Source: Glandiceps talaboti
Taxonomy: Eukaryota; Hemichordata; Enteropneusta; Spengelidae
DNA length: 64,000 nucleotides
Assembly: GCF_964340395.1 (NCBI RefSeq)
Contig: NC_135557.1
Location: 5,503,216 to 5,567,215 of the forward strand
Direction: 5' to 3'
Below, one piece after another: positions 33,824 to 44,635 of this stretch. Every line of letters begins with the position of its first letter. The first letter of the stretch is position 1. The notes below the pieces were generated by a model. The model saw only the letters and a program-made list of their open reading frames with translations, made no database searches and was not told the origin of the DNA. A program made the translations under genes and the position numbers.

Positions 33824-33867
33824 AGGTCAAAGTTCAAAGTGGTGCCATGATGCTGTGTCAAAGTTCA
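33824..33867 (+). promoter_or_regulatory. Two DR1-like nuclear-receptor motifs downstream of mir-125
   Basis: AGGTCAAAGTTCA at 33824-33836 is a textbook DR1. GTGTCAAAGTTCA at 33855-33867 is a weaker copy 31 bp later. The two share TCAAAGTTCAAAG, so local duplication is an alternative explanation. About 80-125 bp past the hairpin. Confidence 0.35.
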
Positions 33868-34399
33868 AAGCCTCACTTTGTCATTCAGATATATTTCAGC
33901 TGATCATTATTTTATCTTGGACAAGAATGTAGAGCAGTCGACTACTTGTACAATAAAATTATTCTTGTATTGAAACTAAGGAGTGAGGGGAAGAAAAACT
34001 ACTTTAGTTGAAATTGAAAGTAAAACAGCTCATCCAATAATTTGACACTAAAAGCAATGTTTATGAAATGAAAAAGAAATATAACTATAGAATTGTATTC
34101 TTTCCCCCTGTGGTACTTTTTCATGTTTCCAGGTTTTGAGGAATCATTTTTTATGATATTGTGTATATATTTGCAAAGTTTGGTTTTATTAATAAAGTAT
34201 TTGAACTCTTCATTTGTTATTTGTTGTTATTTGTTGTTATTTATTGTTGTTTGTGTGTTAATGAAGTATATTATTGTGTATACCAGGATAAGGATGACCC
34301 TATTTTTTCTGTTTCTCATTATCCAACCGACCCAAATTTTCAGCTCAGACATAAAAATAATTTTTTTTCCATTTTTGCCTGCCTCTAATACTTTGTGGA
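33868..34399. other. Interval without recognisable genes
   Basis: AT-rich. A 136-codon frame at 34093-34503 is dominated by Phe, Leu, Ile and Val from T-rich sequence and has no recognisable domain; I do not call it a gene. TTATTTGTTG is repeated at 34217-34247. Confidence 0.5.
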
Positions 34400-34416
34400 A
34401 CAGCGCCCTCTATGAC
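34400..34416 (-). promoter_or_regulatory. CTCF-like motif, reverse orientation
   Basis: ACAGCGCCCTCTATGAC reads GTCATAGAGGGCGCTGT on the - strand, matching the AGRGGGCGCTGT half of the CTCF core; the CCA half is weak. First of a series of reverse-facing motifs downstream of mir-125. Confidence 0.4.
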
Positions 34417-36014
34417 AAAAATAAGCAATTGTCTGGACTGTCAATGTCATCTACGGTCAGGGCAGCAGTGATAAACTTAAAAAATTATTTAAAGTTTGGC
34501 TGAGAACATGACAATTGTGTAGAGAAGCTGGGAAAGGGTTTTATACCAGGAATTCAATAAAAAGAAGATAGAGAGGAGGAAAAGGAGAGGCAGAGAAACA
34601 TGAAGATGTTATTTTTTTACTTTTGTTTATACTGACCGACCCATACTTACTATGAAACAAACAATACATAAAAAGGGCTCTTAGTCTAGATGCTATGTGT
34701 GACTTCCAATCTCAAGATTTCTTCACCCAGGAGAGTTTCAAAGCCATGGATAGCCTCTATTGAGGTTAATTTTGTCTAATGAATATCTCCATGGCAACAA
34801 CACAACCAGACAGTGCCGACACTGTGGAGTAGAGCTGCAACCAGTGTTTCGTTTGCTCTTTTAGGGTCACTTTATTGTAATATTTATATTTATTTTGGGT
34901 CTATACTTACTGGAGACGTCAAGTCCCACTGGAGACGTCAAGTCCCACTTGAAGTATGTGTTAAGCTACATGGTTTGAAGTGACGGACCATTGCCATCAA
35001 CCAATCACAAACAAACAATAGGGAGAAACACTAACATTCTTGATTTCAAACAAACACATTCTGAACAGGAGGTATTTCCAAATACGAAGATAACAAAACT
35101 AGTGTATTTTGAGTGTGGGTGTAGGTTGCTATGACTACCTGTTCTTGTTAAGGACAATCACACAGTGTCACACAATCTAAATAAGTAAACTTTGTTTCTT
35201 TAGGGGTGGAGGTATGTCTGGCATCAATGCGATTGCTGAATTTCACTTTCACACTTCTAACCAAATTTTGAAAACTTTCATGCCTTTACTGATAACAGGT
35301 TCTATATTTACTACTGAGATGTTGATAAGTTGATAAAAAAATTACTTCTAATATGAGATACAGTGCTGGGTTTACGGTAGTATTTTGATATGTTTACCAA
35401 CATCTCTCGATAGTAAACAGGTTCATAATTATAAGTTGAAACTTCATGTTTACTATCATGTTTTTATATTACACTGATTGTAGTGGTTTGACCGCTACAG
35501 TTTTCATCATGGTGTACATAATATATAAACATGTGATGTTGCACTTGCGATCGTTCTTTTATTAGGGGAGAGGAAGGGTTTTTATCCTAAACAAATCATG
35601 TTCGTTTATTGAACTTGTACTACATTGAGTGATCGTCCCTTAGTCACTTGGAGAGGGGGAGGCGGGTGTCACATATCCATGATAGTCAATTCTCTTATTT
35701 TATATATGAGTACATAGCACATTAAGAACCAATTTCTAACGGTGTACGATAAAAGACCACCTAAGAGTTTGGAAAATGTGAGTGACACCTAAGCTGAGGA
35801 AAAAGGTCAAGGTTGAACTTTTCGAACTGACAATCACATTACAATTCACTACACAATGCAGTCAGCAAACTGTAAATCTAATAAACTTTTGTTAATTCCT
35901 AAAATGAGAGAATCTGACAAGAGAAACAAAACTGTTTGGACTAGCTGGTTGAGAATGACAGGTACTGGTAAATGCTGATTTGAATATTAGATTGTCATAG
36001 CCCTCACTTTCTGT
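34417..36014. other. Interval without recognisable genes
   Basis: No gene supported. A perfect 20-bp tandem duplication (GGAGACGTCAAGTCCCACT) lies at ~34912-34950. The rest is ordinary AT-rich sequence. Confidence 0.5.
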
Positions 36015-36245
36015 TAAAAAGTTGCTTCGTAATAGCACTCCTAGTGGCCAAACGGCGAGATCTTTCGTCTTTCTGACATTAGCCTGTATATGGAGGGGCA
36101 ATCTAGCTGCTTCTGAACAGCACTCCTAGTGGCCAAACTGTACAAATCTTTTGTCTTTATGACAAACAGAGTAGATAGACTGGGGCAAACCAGCTGCTTT
36201 GGAACAGCACTCCTTGTGGCCAAACTGTACAAATCTTTTGTCTTT
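36015..36245 (-). repeat. ~87-bp repeat, three copies, each with a reverse CTCF-like motif
   Basis: Three tandem blocks contain GCTGCTT..GAACAGCACTCC, TAGTGGCCAAACTGTACAAA and TCTTTTGTCTTTATGACA. The reverse complement of the core, GTTTGGCCACTAGGAGTGCT, resembles the CTCF consensus TGGCCACYAGRGGGCGCT with two changes. Motif positions are 36032-36053, 36117-36138 and 36204-36225, all - orientation. The first block is more diverged. Confidence 0.6.
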
Positions 36246-37150
36246 ATGACAATTGGACGTAGTCAAGACCAGGAGGGTCTAAGTCAAGACGAACTTAGCT
36301 TTTTTGTAGCAGTCCTTGGTCATCGTTGAGGGCACCAGTCATGTATCAGACACCTGACACAACAACACAACACTGAGTTGTCGACACAGTAGGTATGAGG
36401 ACCTAAGTTCTCTAACATAGAAAAAGTGACTTTACTAACTGCAATAGTAATGCCACTATACCAATGTTATAGTCAATTTATAGATGGGGGGGGGGGAGTG
36501 TAGCATTATGTTTTAGAAAAAGGGATCAGCCCTTTTTGGTTTTACAAGGGAGGGGGGTCAGTGACTTTTTGTCAGCCCAATAGAAAAATCCACCCCCTCC
36601 CCACTCCCACGTGCACGTCTCTGGTCTACAGTCCAAACACATACACTGTACATAATGTTAACATTCTAAAGCTTGTCAAAGTGTGTCAAAACTGATCAGT
36701 ACAAAACACAGATTATAGACACTGTGCAAATATCTAATCACAAGGAATGGATTTGTCAGGTTGTTATAGACAGAATGTTTCGTTGAATACATTTGTTACA
36801 AACGATAATAGCGCCAACAACGACATTTCGCAAGTCTAGGCTATATTACTGTGGTAAGTTTTGCGCCAACCCCAACCCCCCCCCCCCCCCTTCCCCAAAC
36901 ACACACACAATATTTGTATATTATGCGTTCGATCAGCTACTCCCTTTCTTTGTGGATTTGTTCTCTGGTGAAATTAACATTTGGATTTAGTAATAATGCC
37001 AACTTTTGACGTCATCATGTTGCTCAATGTGGGCCTTGTTTACAGACTTGGAATTGAGATAGTTTGGTTTGACTGATAAAATGGATCACAAAAACCACGG
37101 TCATTGGCACAGGGATACACGCATGCACCGCACACATACAAAAATATTTT
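36246..37150. other. Interval without recognisable genes
   Basis: Contains a G run at 36485-36496, a short fold-back AAAGGGATCAGCCCTTTT near 36521, and a C run near 36876-36891 followed by ACACAC. No gene seen. Confidence 0.5.
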
Positions 37151-37222
37151 CACATACATACATACATACATACATACATACATACATACATACATACATA
37201 CATACATACATACACACACACA
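37151..37222. repeat. (ACAT)n microsatellite
   Basis: About 15 ACAT units followed by a few CA units. Overlapping Thr-Tyr-Ile-His frames are artefacts. Confidence 0.95.
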
Positions 37223-38372
37223 ACAAAGAATTATTTTTTTTTATCATAAAATATTTTATTGTGATAATTATATAAAAATTAAGATATTAATTACATATTT
37301 CTTTTTATTTGCTGACAATAGTTATAAATCAGAAGATGTTGCTTTAAATTTACATTATACATAAAACATAACCAAAATAAATCAATTCCTGTTGTACGTA
37401 AAAATGAAAAGGGATGAAAATATTAACAGTTTAAATACAGTTTGTAATAAAAGATAACATGTAAATCACACACTAAAATAGGTCTCAATATATACCTAGT
37501 TTTTGACTTGAATAAATATGAAACTGTTTTTACATTCTCTTCTTTTTATCATAAAAGTCTTAAAAACTTTACAAAAGATTCTACGTAAATCACATTTCAA
37601 GTAATTATAATCAATTTTGTTACTTGTCAGAGTAGATTGTTTCAAGGACGCTTTAACTCTATTTACAGCAAAATCGTTATAGCGCCACCAATAGTTCAAA
37701 ATAGAAACAATTATTCCGTACATCGCAGACGTGAACGTCCTTACAAAACTCCAAGTTTACAAAGCAGTACATCTATAAAAAATAAATAATCCCTCTCTCC
37801 ATAAAATAAATGCAGTAATATTAAATGACACATCACAATCAGATGGTATTAGTTTGCACTACTTTCTTCAAAGCGGATTCTTTCAACCGCATCACATATT
37901 AGCTCAAACTCAAACAGCGCCCTCTAAGTCAAGTGTGGCGTAGAGTTGTCATTTGATAACATGGCGGCATTGTGTTGACATTGTAATTTGGATATGAATT
38001 TTGATTTTAAATTGTTAAAAATATTTAATCACTAAATTTACATCAAATATTTACATGGGATAATTCTACATAAATTACAGAATGTACAGGTAAGATTTCA
38101 TAATTATTTCACACACACAAATGTCATTTTCTGGTGGGTAAATTGTCATCACAGAGTTGTAATTGTTCATAACAATCAGTTACAAGGGACAATTTCACAA
38201 ATATTGTCAAAATTTTGACAATAAATTTCTGAATTTTATCTCAATTTTGGTTTAATGTTGTCTAAAATACATAGCGACTGCCATATAGGTGCATGGTTAT
38301 GGAAAATAAATTGTCAAAATTAGAAAAAAATGTGAAATTGTGTCAAAATATGGTGGGTTGATGGTTGTATGT
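37223..38372 (-). other. Probable 3' UTR / downstream flank of the NHL gene
   Basis: On the - strand this follows the stop codon of the NHL exon. The only canonical AATAAA signals noted on that strand are near 37304-37309 and 37253, which would give a ~1.1-kb 3' UTR; ATTAAA variants occur nearer (~38254 and ~38024). I searched this stretch for let-7 (CTACCTC) and miR-125 (CTCAGGG) seed matches on the - strand and saw none. Confidence 0.35.
37914..37930 (-). promoter_or_regulatory. CTCF-like motif, reverse orientation
   Basis: ACAGCGCCCTCTAAGTC is GACTTAGAGGGCGCTGT on the - strand, sharing AGAGGGCGCTGT with the site at 34400. A weaker relative, CTATTGGTGGCGCTATA on the - strand, is at ~37677-37693. 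It lies ~440 bp beyond the stop codon of the NHL exon. Confidence 0.4.
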
Positions 38373-39160
38373 TTACAAGGTTAACACTGTGATGTAGTCA
38401 TAGCCATAGAATCTCTGTGTAATAAAAATCTTGGTTGTCTTTTCGTCACTGATTTCTATGAAGTAAGGATACACTATGTCAGAGTGTACAACTACAAACT
38501 CTCTATTCTCTGTTACCATAACAACTCTATCATTGTCATAATCACAAATATAAATATTATTTCTTTTATCAACACACAGTCCAGCTGCATTAAAGCTGTG
38601 ATCATATGAAGATATAAACTTTAGATTTGAATCATAAAAATTTATCCCTTTGTTATGTGACATAACAACCTTCTGGTCACTTGTTACAGCCACTGACCGA
38701 GGGTGACTAAACTGACCTTTACTCTGAACTTGACCTTTAACCTCTGTAACCTTGTCTCCCATTGTTGTGAACTTAATCAGTCTATGTCCACTGTTGTCAG
38801 TAGCTAATACAAAGTTACCCATGACAGTTATACCCCGTAGATCTTCATTTTGACAAATAATTCTGATTATTTTCTTATTTTGATTTGTCACAATAATTTG
38901 TTTATTACTGATATCATATATGAAATATTGGTTGTCATGGGATACTGCTATGTCCCATGGTTTGAAGGGTTGTGGAAATTCATCTGTAAATGTAATACAA
39001 TCAAGACATTGAAATTCTTTGTTTAAAATCTGAATTCGTTGATTCAAACAGTCACAGACCAGTAGTAAATCAGTTGGAGTCATGGCCATACCACAGGGAT
39101 CGTTGAACTCTGCAGGACCTTCACCACTCCGGCCAATTCTTTTCACTGACCAGTCAGTAC
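38373..39160 (-). CDS. NHL-repeat protein, terminal exon (TRIM-NHL-like), 5' part absent
   Basis: About 261 codons end at TAA (38373-38375). Successive beta-propeller blades are visible: GRSGEGPAEFNDPCGMAM..LLVCDCLNQRIQIL; PWDIAVS..YFIYDISNKQIIVTN; LRGITVMGNFVLATDNSGHR; FSHPRSVAVTSDQKVVMS; AAGLCVDKRNNIYICDYDND; then a degenerate last blade. The sixfold NHL pattern (hydrophobic-Asp, N-R-[IV]) is that of TRIM2/3/71-type proteins, where it binds RNA or protein. A 3' splice acceptor (ACCTCTTCATAG on the - strand, AG at 39161-39162) gives the exon start at 39160. The frame stays open to an ATG at 39200, but that extension looks like intron. No RING, B-box or coiled-coil exon is found between here and the satellite. 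The gene converges on mir-125. Family assignment is confident; orthology is not. Confidence 0.85.
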
Positions 39161-39299
39161 CTATGAAGAGGTCAAAGGTTAAATCAAGGTAAGACAACAA
39201 TACAACTTTCTGAAATTATTCACTTTTTTAGATTAGAAAAATAATTTCAAATATAAAATTGTATCCCCATGGTTACTTGTATGTATGTTGTTAATTGCA

Positions 39300-40700
39300 T
39301 ATTTACATTATTTGTATTCAAAATTACTTGTTGCTATGGCAACCATTTAAAGTAAAAATATAAATACTTCCATAATGGCCTGTATGTCTACTAAAGAGTT
39401 GTACCCTACCTCAATTATTAATAAATTTCAGCATTTCAGTAATTTTATTACATAGAGGTTATAAAATGGGTGCTTCTTGTTGCCATGGAAACGTATTCCC
39501 AAGAAATGGTACAAAATTAATTTTTCCCCCGTATTTTTGGATGGGTTTATGTTAGATTAATTTTTTTTTCAAAAATGAATTATAGAAATGACTTATTTTT
39601 TTGTTTTATGAAAATCTATAGAACAAATTGTTTCCAAAGACCTATATTTCCATGGTAACATTAAAACCATTTTGTATTGTTGAGTAATTTAAATAATTGT
39701 ATTAATAATTTTACTAAGCATATACTGTATGGTTATAATTATTATTTACATTTTAATAGATTTACCATTATATGATTTTTTATTGTCAGATTACTCTCAA
39801 GTTATTGAAAAAGGTGTTGCCATAGCAACCATAAAATTGCCATATTACATATAATTACAAATACCATTCCTGTCATATGTGGATTTTGTGGAAACGAAAA
39901 AAATAAAAATTCAATCATGAACTTTTGTTACGTTGAAAATTGGAAGTCTGTATCCACTTTTAATATGTATTATTTATAATAAAAATTACTTGTTACTATG
40001 GCAACAACTGCACATCAAATTTAAAAATTATTTCAACCTGTGTTTACCCTTTATTTCCTTTCTCTGCAATTAATGAGTATCTTTATCTCAATATTTCATG
40101 ACCTGACTTTAAATGACTACTGAAAAATGGGAGCATTTGTTGCCATGGAAACACTTTCTACAGGAATGGTATAAACTTGTTTTTCTTCTCCCTTTTAGAT
40201 ACACTTTAGGTAAATGGATGTTTTTTCTTTATTGTGTCAATTTGTAATTTGTCTTTTCAGTTACCATGGAAACACTTAAAAGTTTGTTATTCAAATTCCT
40301 ATTTCCATGGTAACAGGAAAAATTCATTTTGTGTTAATTATTACACTAAATCTTGTTTTTATTGCAAGTTGTGTACATTTAATAGTTTTAGTTTTTACTT
40401 CTATATTATTATGTGTTTTAATTTTAGGCATTTACTCTGAAATTATTTGTTACCATAGCAACCATATACTAAATCATCATCATTATCACTGTTGGTGTTA
40501 TACATGTTAATTATTTTTTTATGCAAATTAGAAAGTTAACATTTAGTTTTTAAAGAGGATGACATTTTATAAATATTATCACTTTATATCTGTGCTGGAA
40601 ATACAACTTATTTTGTAACCATGGTAACACATTTCTATAAATTATCAATATTTCAGGATGTAATTAAATGTTGCATGAAAATATGACTTTGTAAATTGTA
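39300..40700. repeat. Diverged ~655-bp tandem duplication with X-box-like palindromes
   Basis: The block from ~39312 (AAAATTACTTGTTGCTATGGCAAC) repeats from ~39975 with the same order of landmarks: an AAATGGG(T/A)GC..TTGTTGCC box, a CTATTTCCATGGTAACA box, then a GTT(G/A)CCATAGCAACCATA box. Palindrome positions: 39330, 39479, 39647, 39816 in copy 1; 39992, 40139, 40302, 40449, 40615 in copy 2 and beyond; plus 40260 and 41416. The GTTNCCATRGNAAC form matches the RFX-family X-box. Spacing is ~150-170 bp. Confidence 0.65.
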
Positions 40701-40740
40701 TTGCAAAAATACATCTGTAGAATATGTACATTTATCTTTT

Positions 40741-40791
40741 ACCAACCAACCAACCACCCAACCAACCAATCAATCAATCAATCAATCAATC
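40741..40791. repeat. (CCAA)n / (TCAA)n microsatellite
   Basis: ACCA tetramers pass into ATCA tetramers with one CCACCC interruption. Confidence 0.95.
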
Positions 40792-41780
40792 AGTGATTTT
40801 TAAAGTACTTGTTTCCCCTACAATATAGAATTCAGAGGAGCTGTACAGTTCAAATGCTCTTGAGAATAAGTATGTGTGTAACTTCTATTTGAAGGTGTTA
40901 GCTGGTTTCTGTTGTATTTCTAATGACAGCATGATATTCATACACATGGGGTACAGTATATGAGAATTAATGCCCACCCACCATATGACACTAGCTAGTA
41001 CTTGGGTGAATGTAGTAATCATTTGATACATGATTTAAGTGTCCTTGGAGTTGGTTTCATGTGAATTAGGTCAGATATATAGGTTGGCAATATTACAGTC
41101 CATTTCAGAGATTTGTATATGTGATTAGTAAGAGTTTAAATTTATTTTGTTGTATTTTCACTCCATTTGATCAACTAGTTAGAAGTAGTCACTTTATTTT
41201 GGCAAATTGAAGGACTGATGGGAAATATATAAGACTTTCTTTGTTGGTTGCTGTTTCCATAGCAATATTACAATATGAAATTCTGATTCAGAAGTAAAGA
41301 TTTCATGTCTTCTTCTCTCAAAGAATTATTGTTGTCATCACATCACTACCATGAAATTAATATTTACATAATATTTACTATTACTACTTCAGATTTAAAT
41401 ACAGAATATATTAAATGTTGCCATGGTAAACATAGAAGGGGAGGTATTATGGTTGGTTGTATTATTCAAGCTGGTTTATTGCATCATGAACTACATTATG
41501 TATATTAGGGGGGAGGGGGGAGGGGGTGTTTAGGATTCTGTAAGTACCATTAATCACTGTTATTGTGGACATCAAACTTTCTATTGTTCCATTTCCAGAC
41601 CTTTGAAGTGTTGCAATCATTCTGATTTTTATTTACCAGATATAAGTGGAAACATCAAGGTGGAACTTAATTGGGAGATGAAACGTAACTGTCAACAAGA
41701 TTGAAAAAGAAACAAATGACGGAAAAGTAAAAACAGAAGATGTGTCCTATGGTTAAAAAAACAACTAAACCAAATCTCTA
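40792..41780. other. Interval without recognisable genes
   Basis: AT-rich. One X-box-like GTTGCCATGGTAAAC lies at 41416-41430 and a G-rich GGGGGGAGGGGGGAGGGGG tract at 41510-41528. Nothing else supported. Confidence 0.5.
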
Positions 41781-41785
41781 TGTCA

Positions 41786-41851
41786 AAGTAGTTAAAACTC
41801 AAGGCTACAAGTTGAGAAGTCATGGGTTCAAATCCAGATTAGACAGGACCT
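41786..41851 (+). mobile_element. tRNA-derived SINE-like fragment
   Basis: GTAGTTAAAACTCAAGGCTACAAGTTGAGAAGTCATGGGTTCAAATCC has the layout of the promoter region of tRNA-derived SINEs: a degenerate A-box area, CTACAAGTTGAGA, then a B-box, GGTTCAAATCC. No proper acceptor stem or D-arm can be folded, so it is not a functional tRNA. It ends where minisatellite G begins; the CCTACACAATCCCAAG joint may be the SINE body from which the array grew. Confidence 0.45.
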
Positions 41852-43490
41852 ACACAATCCCAAGGTGAGTATTCTACATACTTGATGGATATAGGGTGTA
41901 TAACCCAGCCATATTCTACTCACAATCCCAAGGTGAGTATTCTACATACTTGATGGATATAATAGCGTGTATAACTTGACAGCCAATGGTCCGCTCACAA
42001 AGCCAAGGTGAGTGTTCTACATACTTGATAGTCAGATAAGGTGTATAACTCAGCCATGGTCCACTCACAAATCCAAGGTGAGTATTCTACATACTTGATG
42101 GATATACTACTAGGGTGTATAACTCAGCCATATTCTACTCACAAAGCCAAGGTGAGTGTTCTACATACTTGATGGATATACCTGGTGTATAACTCAGCCA
42201 TATTCTACTCACAAAGCCAAGGTGAGTGTTCTACATACTTGATGGATATAGGGTGTATTTAAACTCAGCCATATTCTACTCACAAAGCCAAGGTGAGTGT
42301 TCTACATACTTGATGGATATAGGGTGTATAACTCAGCCATATTCTACTCACAAAGCCAAGGTGAGTATTCTACATACTTGATGGATATAGGGTGTATAAC
42401 TCAGCCAATTATTCTACTCACAAAGCCAAGGTGAGTGTTCTACATACTTGATGGATATAGGGTGTATAACTCAGCCATATTCTACTCACAATCCCAAGGT
42501 GAGTATTCTACATACTTGATGGATATAGGGTATATAACCCAGCCATATTCTACTCACAAAGCCAAGGTGAGTGTTCTACATACTTGATAGATATAGCGAC
42601 GTATAACTCAGCCATCTTCTACTCACAATCCCAAGGTGAGTATTCTACATACTTGATGGATATAAGATGTATAACTCAGCCATATTCTACTCACAATCCC
42701 AAGGTGAGTATTCTACATACTTGATGGATATAATAGCGTGTATAACTCGACAGCCAATGGTCCGCTCACAAAGCCAAGGTGAGTGTTCTACATACTTGAT
42801 AGTCAGATAGGGTGTATAACTCAGCCATGGTCTACTCACAAATCCAAGGTGAGTATTCTACATACTTGATGGATATACTACATGTACTAGGGTGTATAAC
42901 TCAGCCATATTCTACTCACAAAGCCCTTAGGTGAGTGTTCTACATACTTGATGGATATACCTGGTGTATAACTCAGCCATATTCTACTCACAAAGCCATT
43001 AAGGTGAGTGTTCTACATACTTGATGGATATAGGGTGTATTTAAACTCAACCATATTGTACTCACAAAGCCAAGGTGAGTGTTCTACATACTTGATGGAT
43101 ATAGGGTGTATAACCCAGCCATATTCTACTCACAAAGCCAAGGTGAGTGTTCTACATACTTGATAGATATAGGATGACGTATAACTATCAGCCATCTTCT
43201 ACTCACAATCCCAAGGTGAGTATTCTACATACTTGATGGATATAGGATATTGTATAACTCAGCCATATTCTACTCACAATCCCAAGGTGAGTATTCTACA
43301 TATTTGATGGATATAGGGTGTATAACTCAGACATATTCTACTCACAAAGCCAAGGTGAGTATTCTACATACTTGATGGATATAGGGTGTATAACTCAGCC
43401 ATATTCTACTCACAAAGCCAAGGTAAGTATTCTACATACTTGATGGATATAGGGTGTATAACTCAGCCATATTCTACTCACAAGATGAGT
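41852..43490. repeat. Minisatellite G, ~69-bp unit, ~23 copies, each with a 5' splice-site consensus
   Basis: The unit is CCAAGGTGAGTATTCTACAT then ACTTGATGGATATAGGGTGT then ATAACTCAGCCATATTCTAC and TCACAAAG. Nearly every copy contains AAG|GTGAGT (one has AAG|GTAAGT, at ~43420), a near-perfect complement of the U1 snRNA 5' end. Variant blocks with GACAGCCAATGGTCCGCTCA (~41980 and ~42750) show a ~770-bp higher-order duplication. The last copy decays at CACAAGATGAGTG. Confidence 0.95.
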
Positions 43491-43849
43491 GTGTTTTAGA
43501 AACTTCTTGGGTGATTATTCACTTGGTACATGTATAAAAATGCTATGCACTGTCAGGCCTTTATTACACACAAGGATATTGACTATGAACTGACTAGGAA
43601 AGTCTTGACAATTCTATTCACAGATCATTTAACTATTAAAAATATGTCATCACATGTCAACAATGACATTTAGCTTCTTTTTCTTTTTTTATTCAAAGAG
43701 ATCATTAATATGTAAGTTGACTTTCAATTTACAATATAATATTGAATGTGTTTTAAGTTATGGCTTTAAGAAAGGAATACTTCAATAAATCCAACTACAT
43801 GGGGATTTAAAAACTAAATTCTATCTTCACCTATTTCATAAGTATTGAG

Positions 43850-44635
43850 AAAGATTGGAACTGAGAAACTACAGGGAGATTTGAAGAAATCAAAAGTATT
43901 ACTTATTTCTATAGCGTTGAGATTTGAACTGAGAAACTACAGGGAGATTTGAAGACATCAAAAGTATTACTTATTTCTATAGTGTTGATATTTGAACTGA
44001 GAAACTGAAGGGAGATTTGGAGAAATCAAAAGTATTACTTATTTCTATAGTGTTGAGATTTGAACTGAGAAACTACAGGGAGATTTGAAGACATCAAAAG
44101 TATTACTTATTTCTATAGTGTTGAGATTTGAATTGAGAAACTACAGGGAGATTTGGAGACATCAAAAATATTACTTATTTCTATAGTGTTGAGATTAGAA
44201 CTGAGAAACTACAGGGAGATTTGAAGACATCAAAAGTATTACTTATTTCTATAGTGTTGAGATTTGAAATGAGAAACTACAGGGAGATTTGGAGACATCA
44301 AAAATATTACTTATTTCTAGAGTGTTGATATTTGAATTGAGAAACTACAGGGAGATTTGGAGACATCAAAAATATTACTTATTTCTAGAGTGTTGATATT
44401 TGAACTGAGAAACTACAGGGAGATTTGAAGACATCAAAAGTATTAGTTATTTCTATAGTGTTGATATTTGAACTGAGAAACTACAGGGAGATTTGAAGAC
44501 ATCAAAAGTATTAGTTATTTCTATAGTGTTGAGATTTGAACTGAGAAACTATAGGGAGATTTGGAGACATCAAAAATATTGCTTATTTCTATAGTGTTGA
44601 TATTTGAACTGAGAAACTACAGGGAGATTTGGATA
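43850..44635. repeat. Minisatellite H, ~68-bp unit, 12 copies
   Basis: The unit is GAGATTTGAACTGAGAAACT then ACAGGGAGATTTGAAGACAT then CAAAAGTATTACTTATTTCT and ATAGTGTT. Twelve AGGGAGATTT cores were counted. Frequent swaps (GAAGACATC/GGAGACATC, AGTATTAC/AATATTAC) are shared by neighbouring copies. The intervals 43491-43849 and 44636-44903 hold no supported feature. Confidence 0.96.

Noticed and set aside
34093-34503. 136-codon hydrophobic frame
   Set aside because: T-rich composition explains the Phe/Leu/Ile/Val content; no domain, no splice or conservation signal. It could at most be chance.
38373-39160. Calling the NHL exon lin-41/TRIM71
   Set aside because: Blades are divergent, the last one is irregular and the N-terminal domains are missing, so only the NHL fold can be claimed, not orthology.
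39406-39413. let-7 8-mer target site (CTACCTCA) on the + strand
   Set aside because: It lies on the strand opposite to the NHL gene and outside any known transcript end; a single 8-mer is expected by chance in this much sequence.
41786-41860. Functional tRNA gene
   Set aside because: The B-box is good but the A-box, D-arm and acceptor stem do not fold; a SINE fragment fits better.
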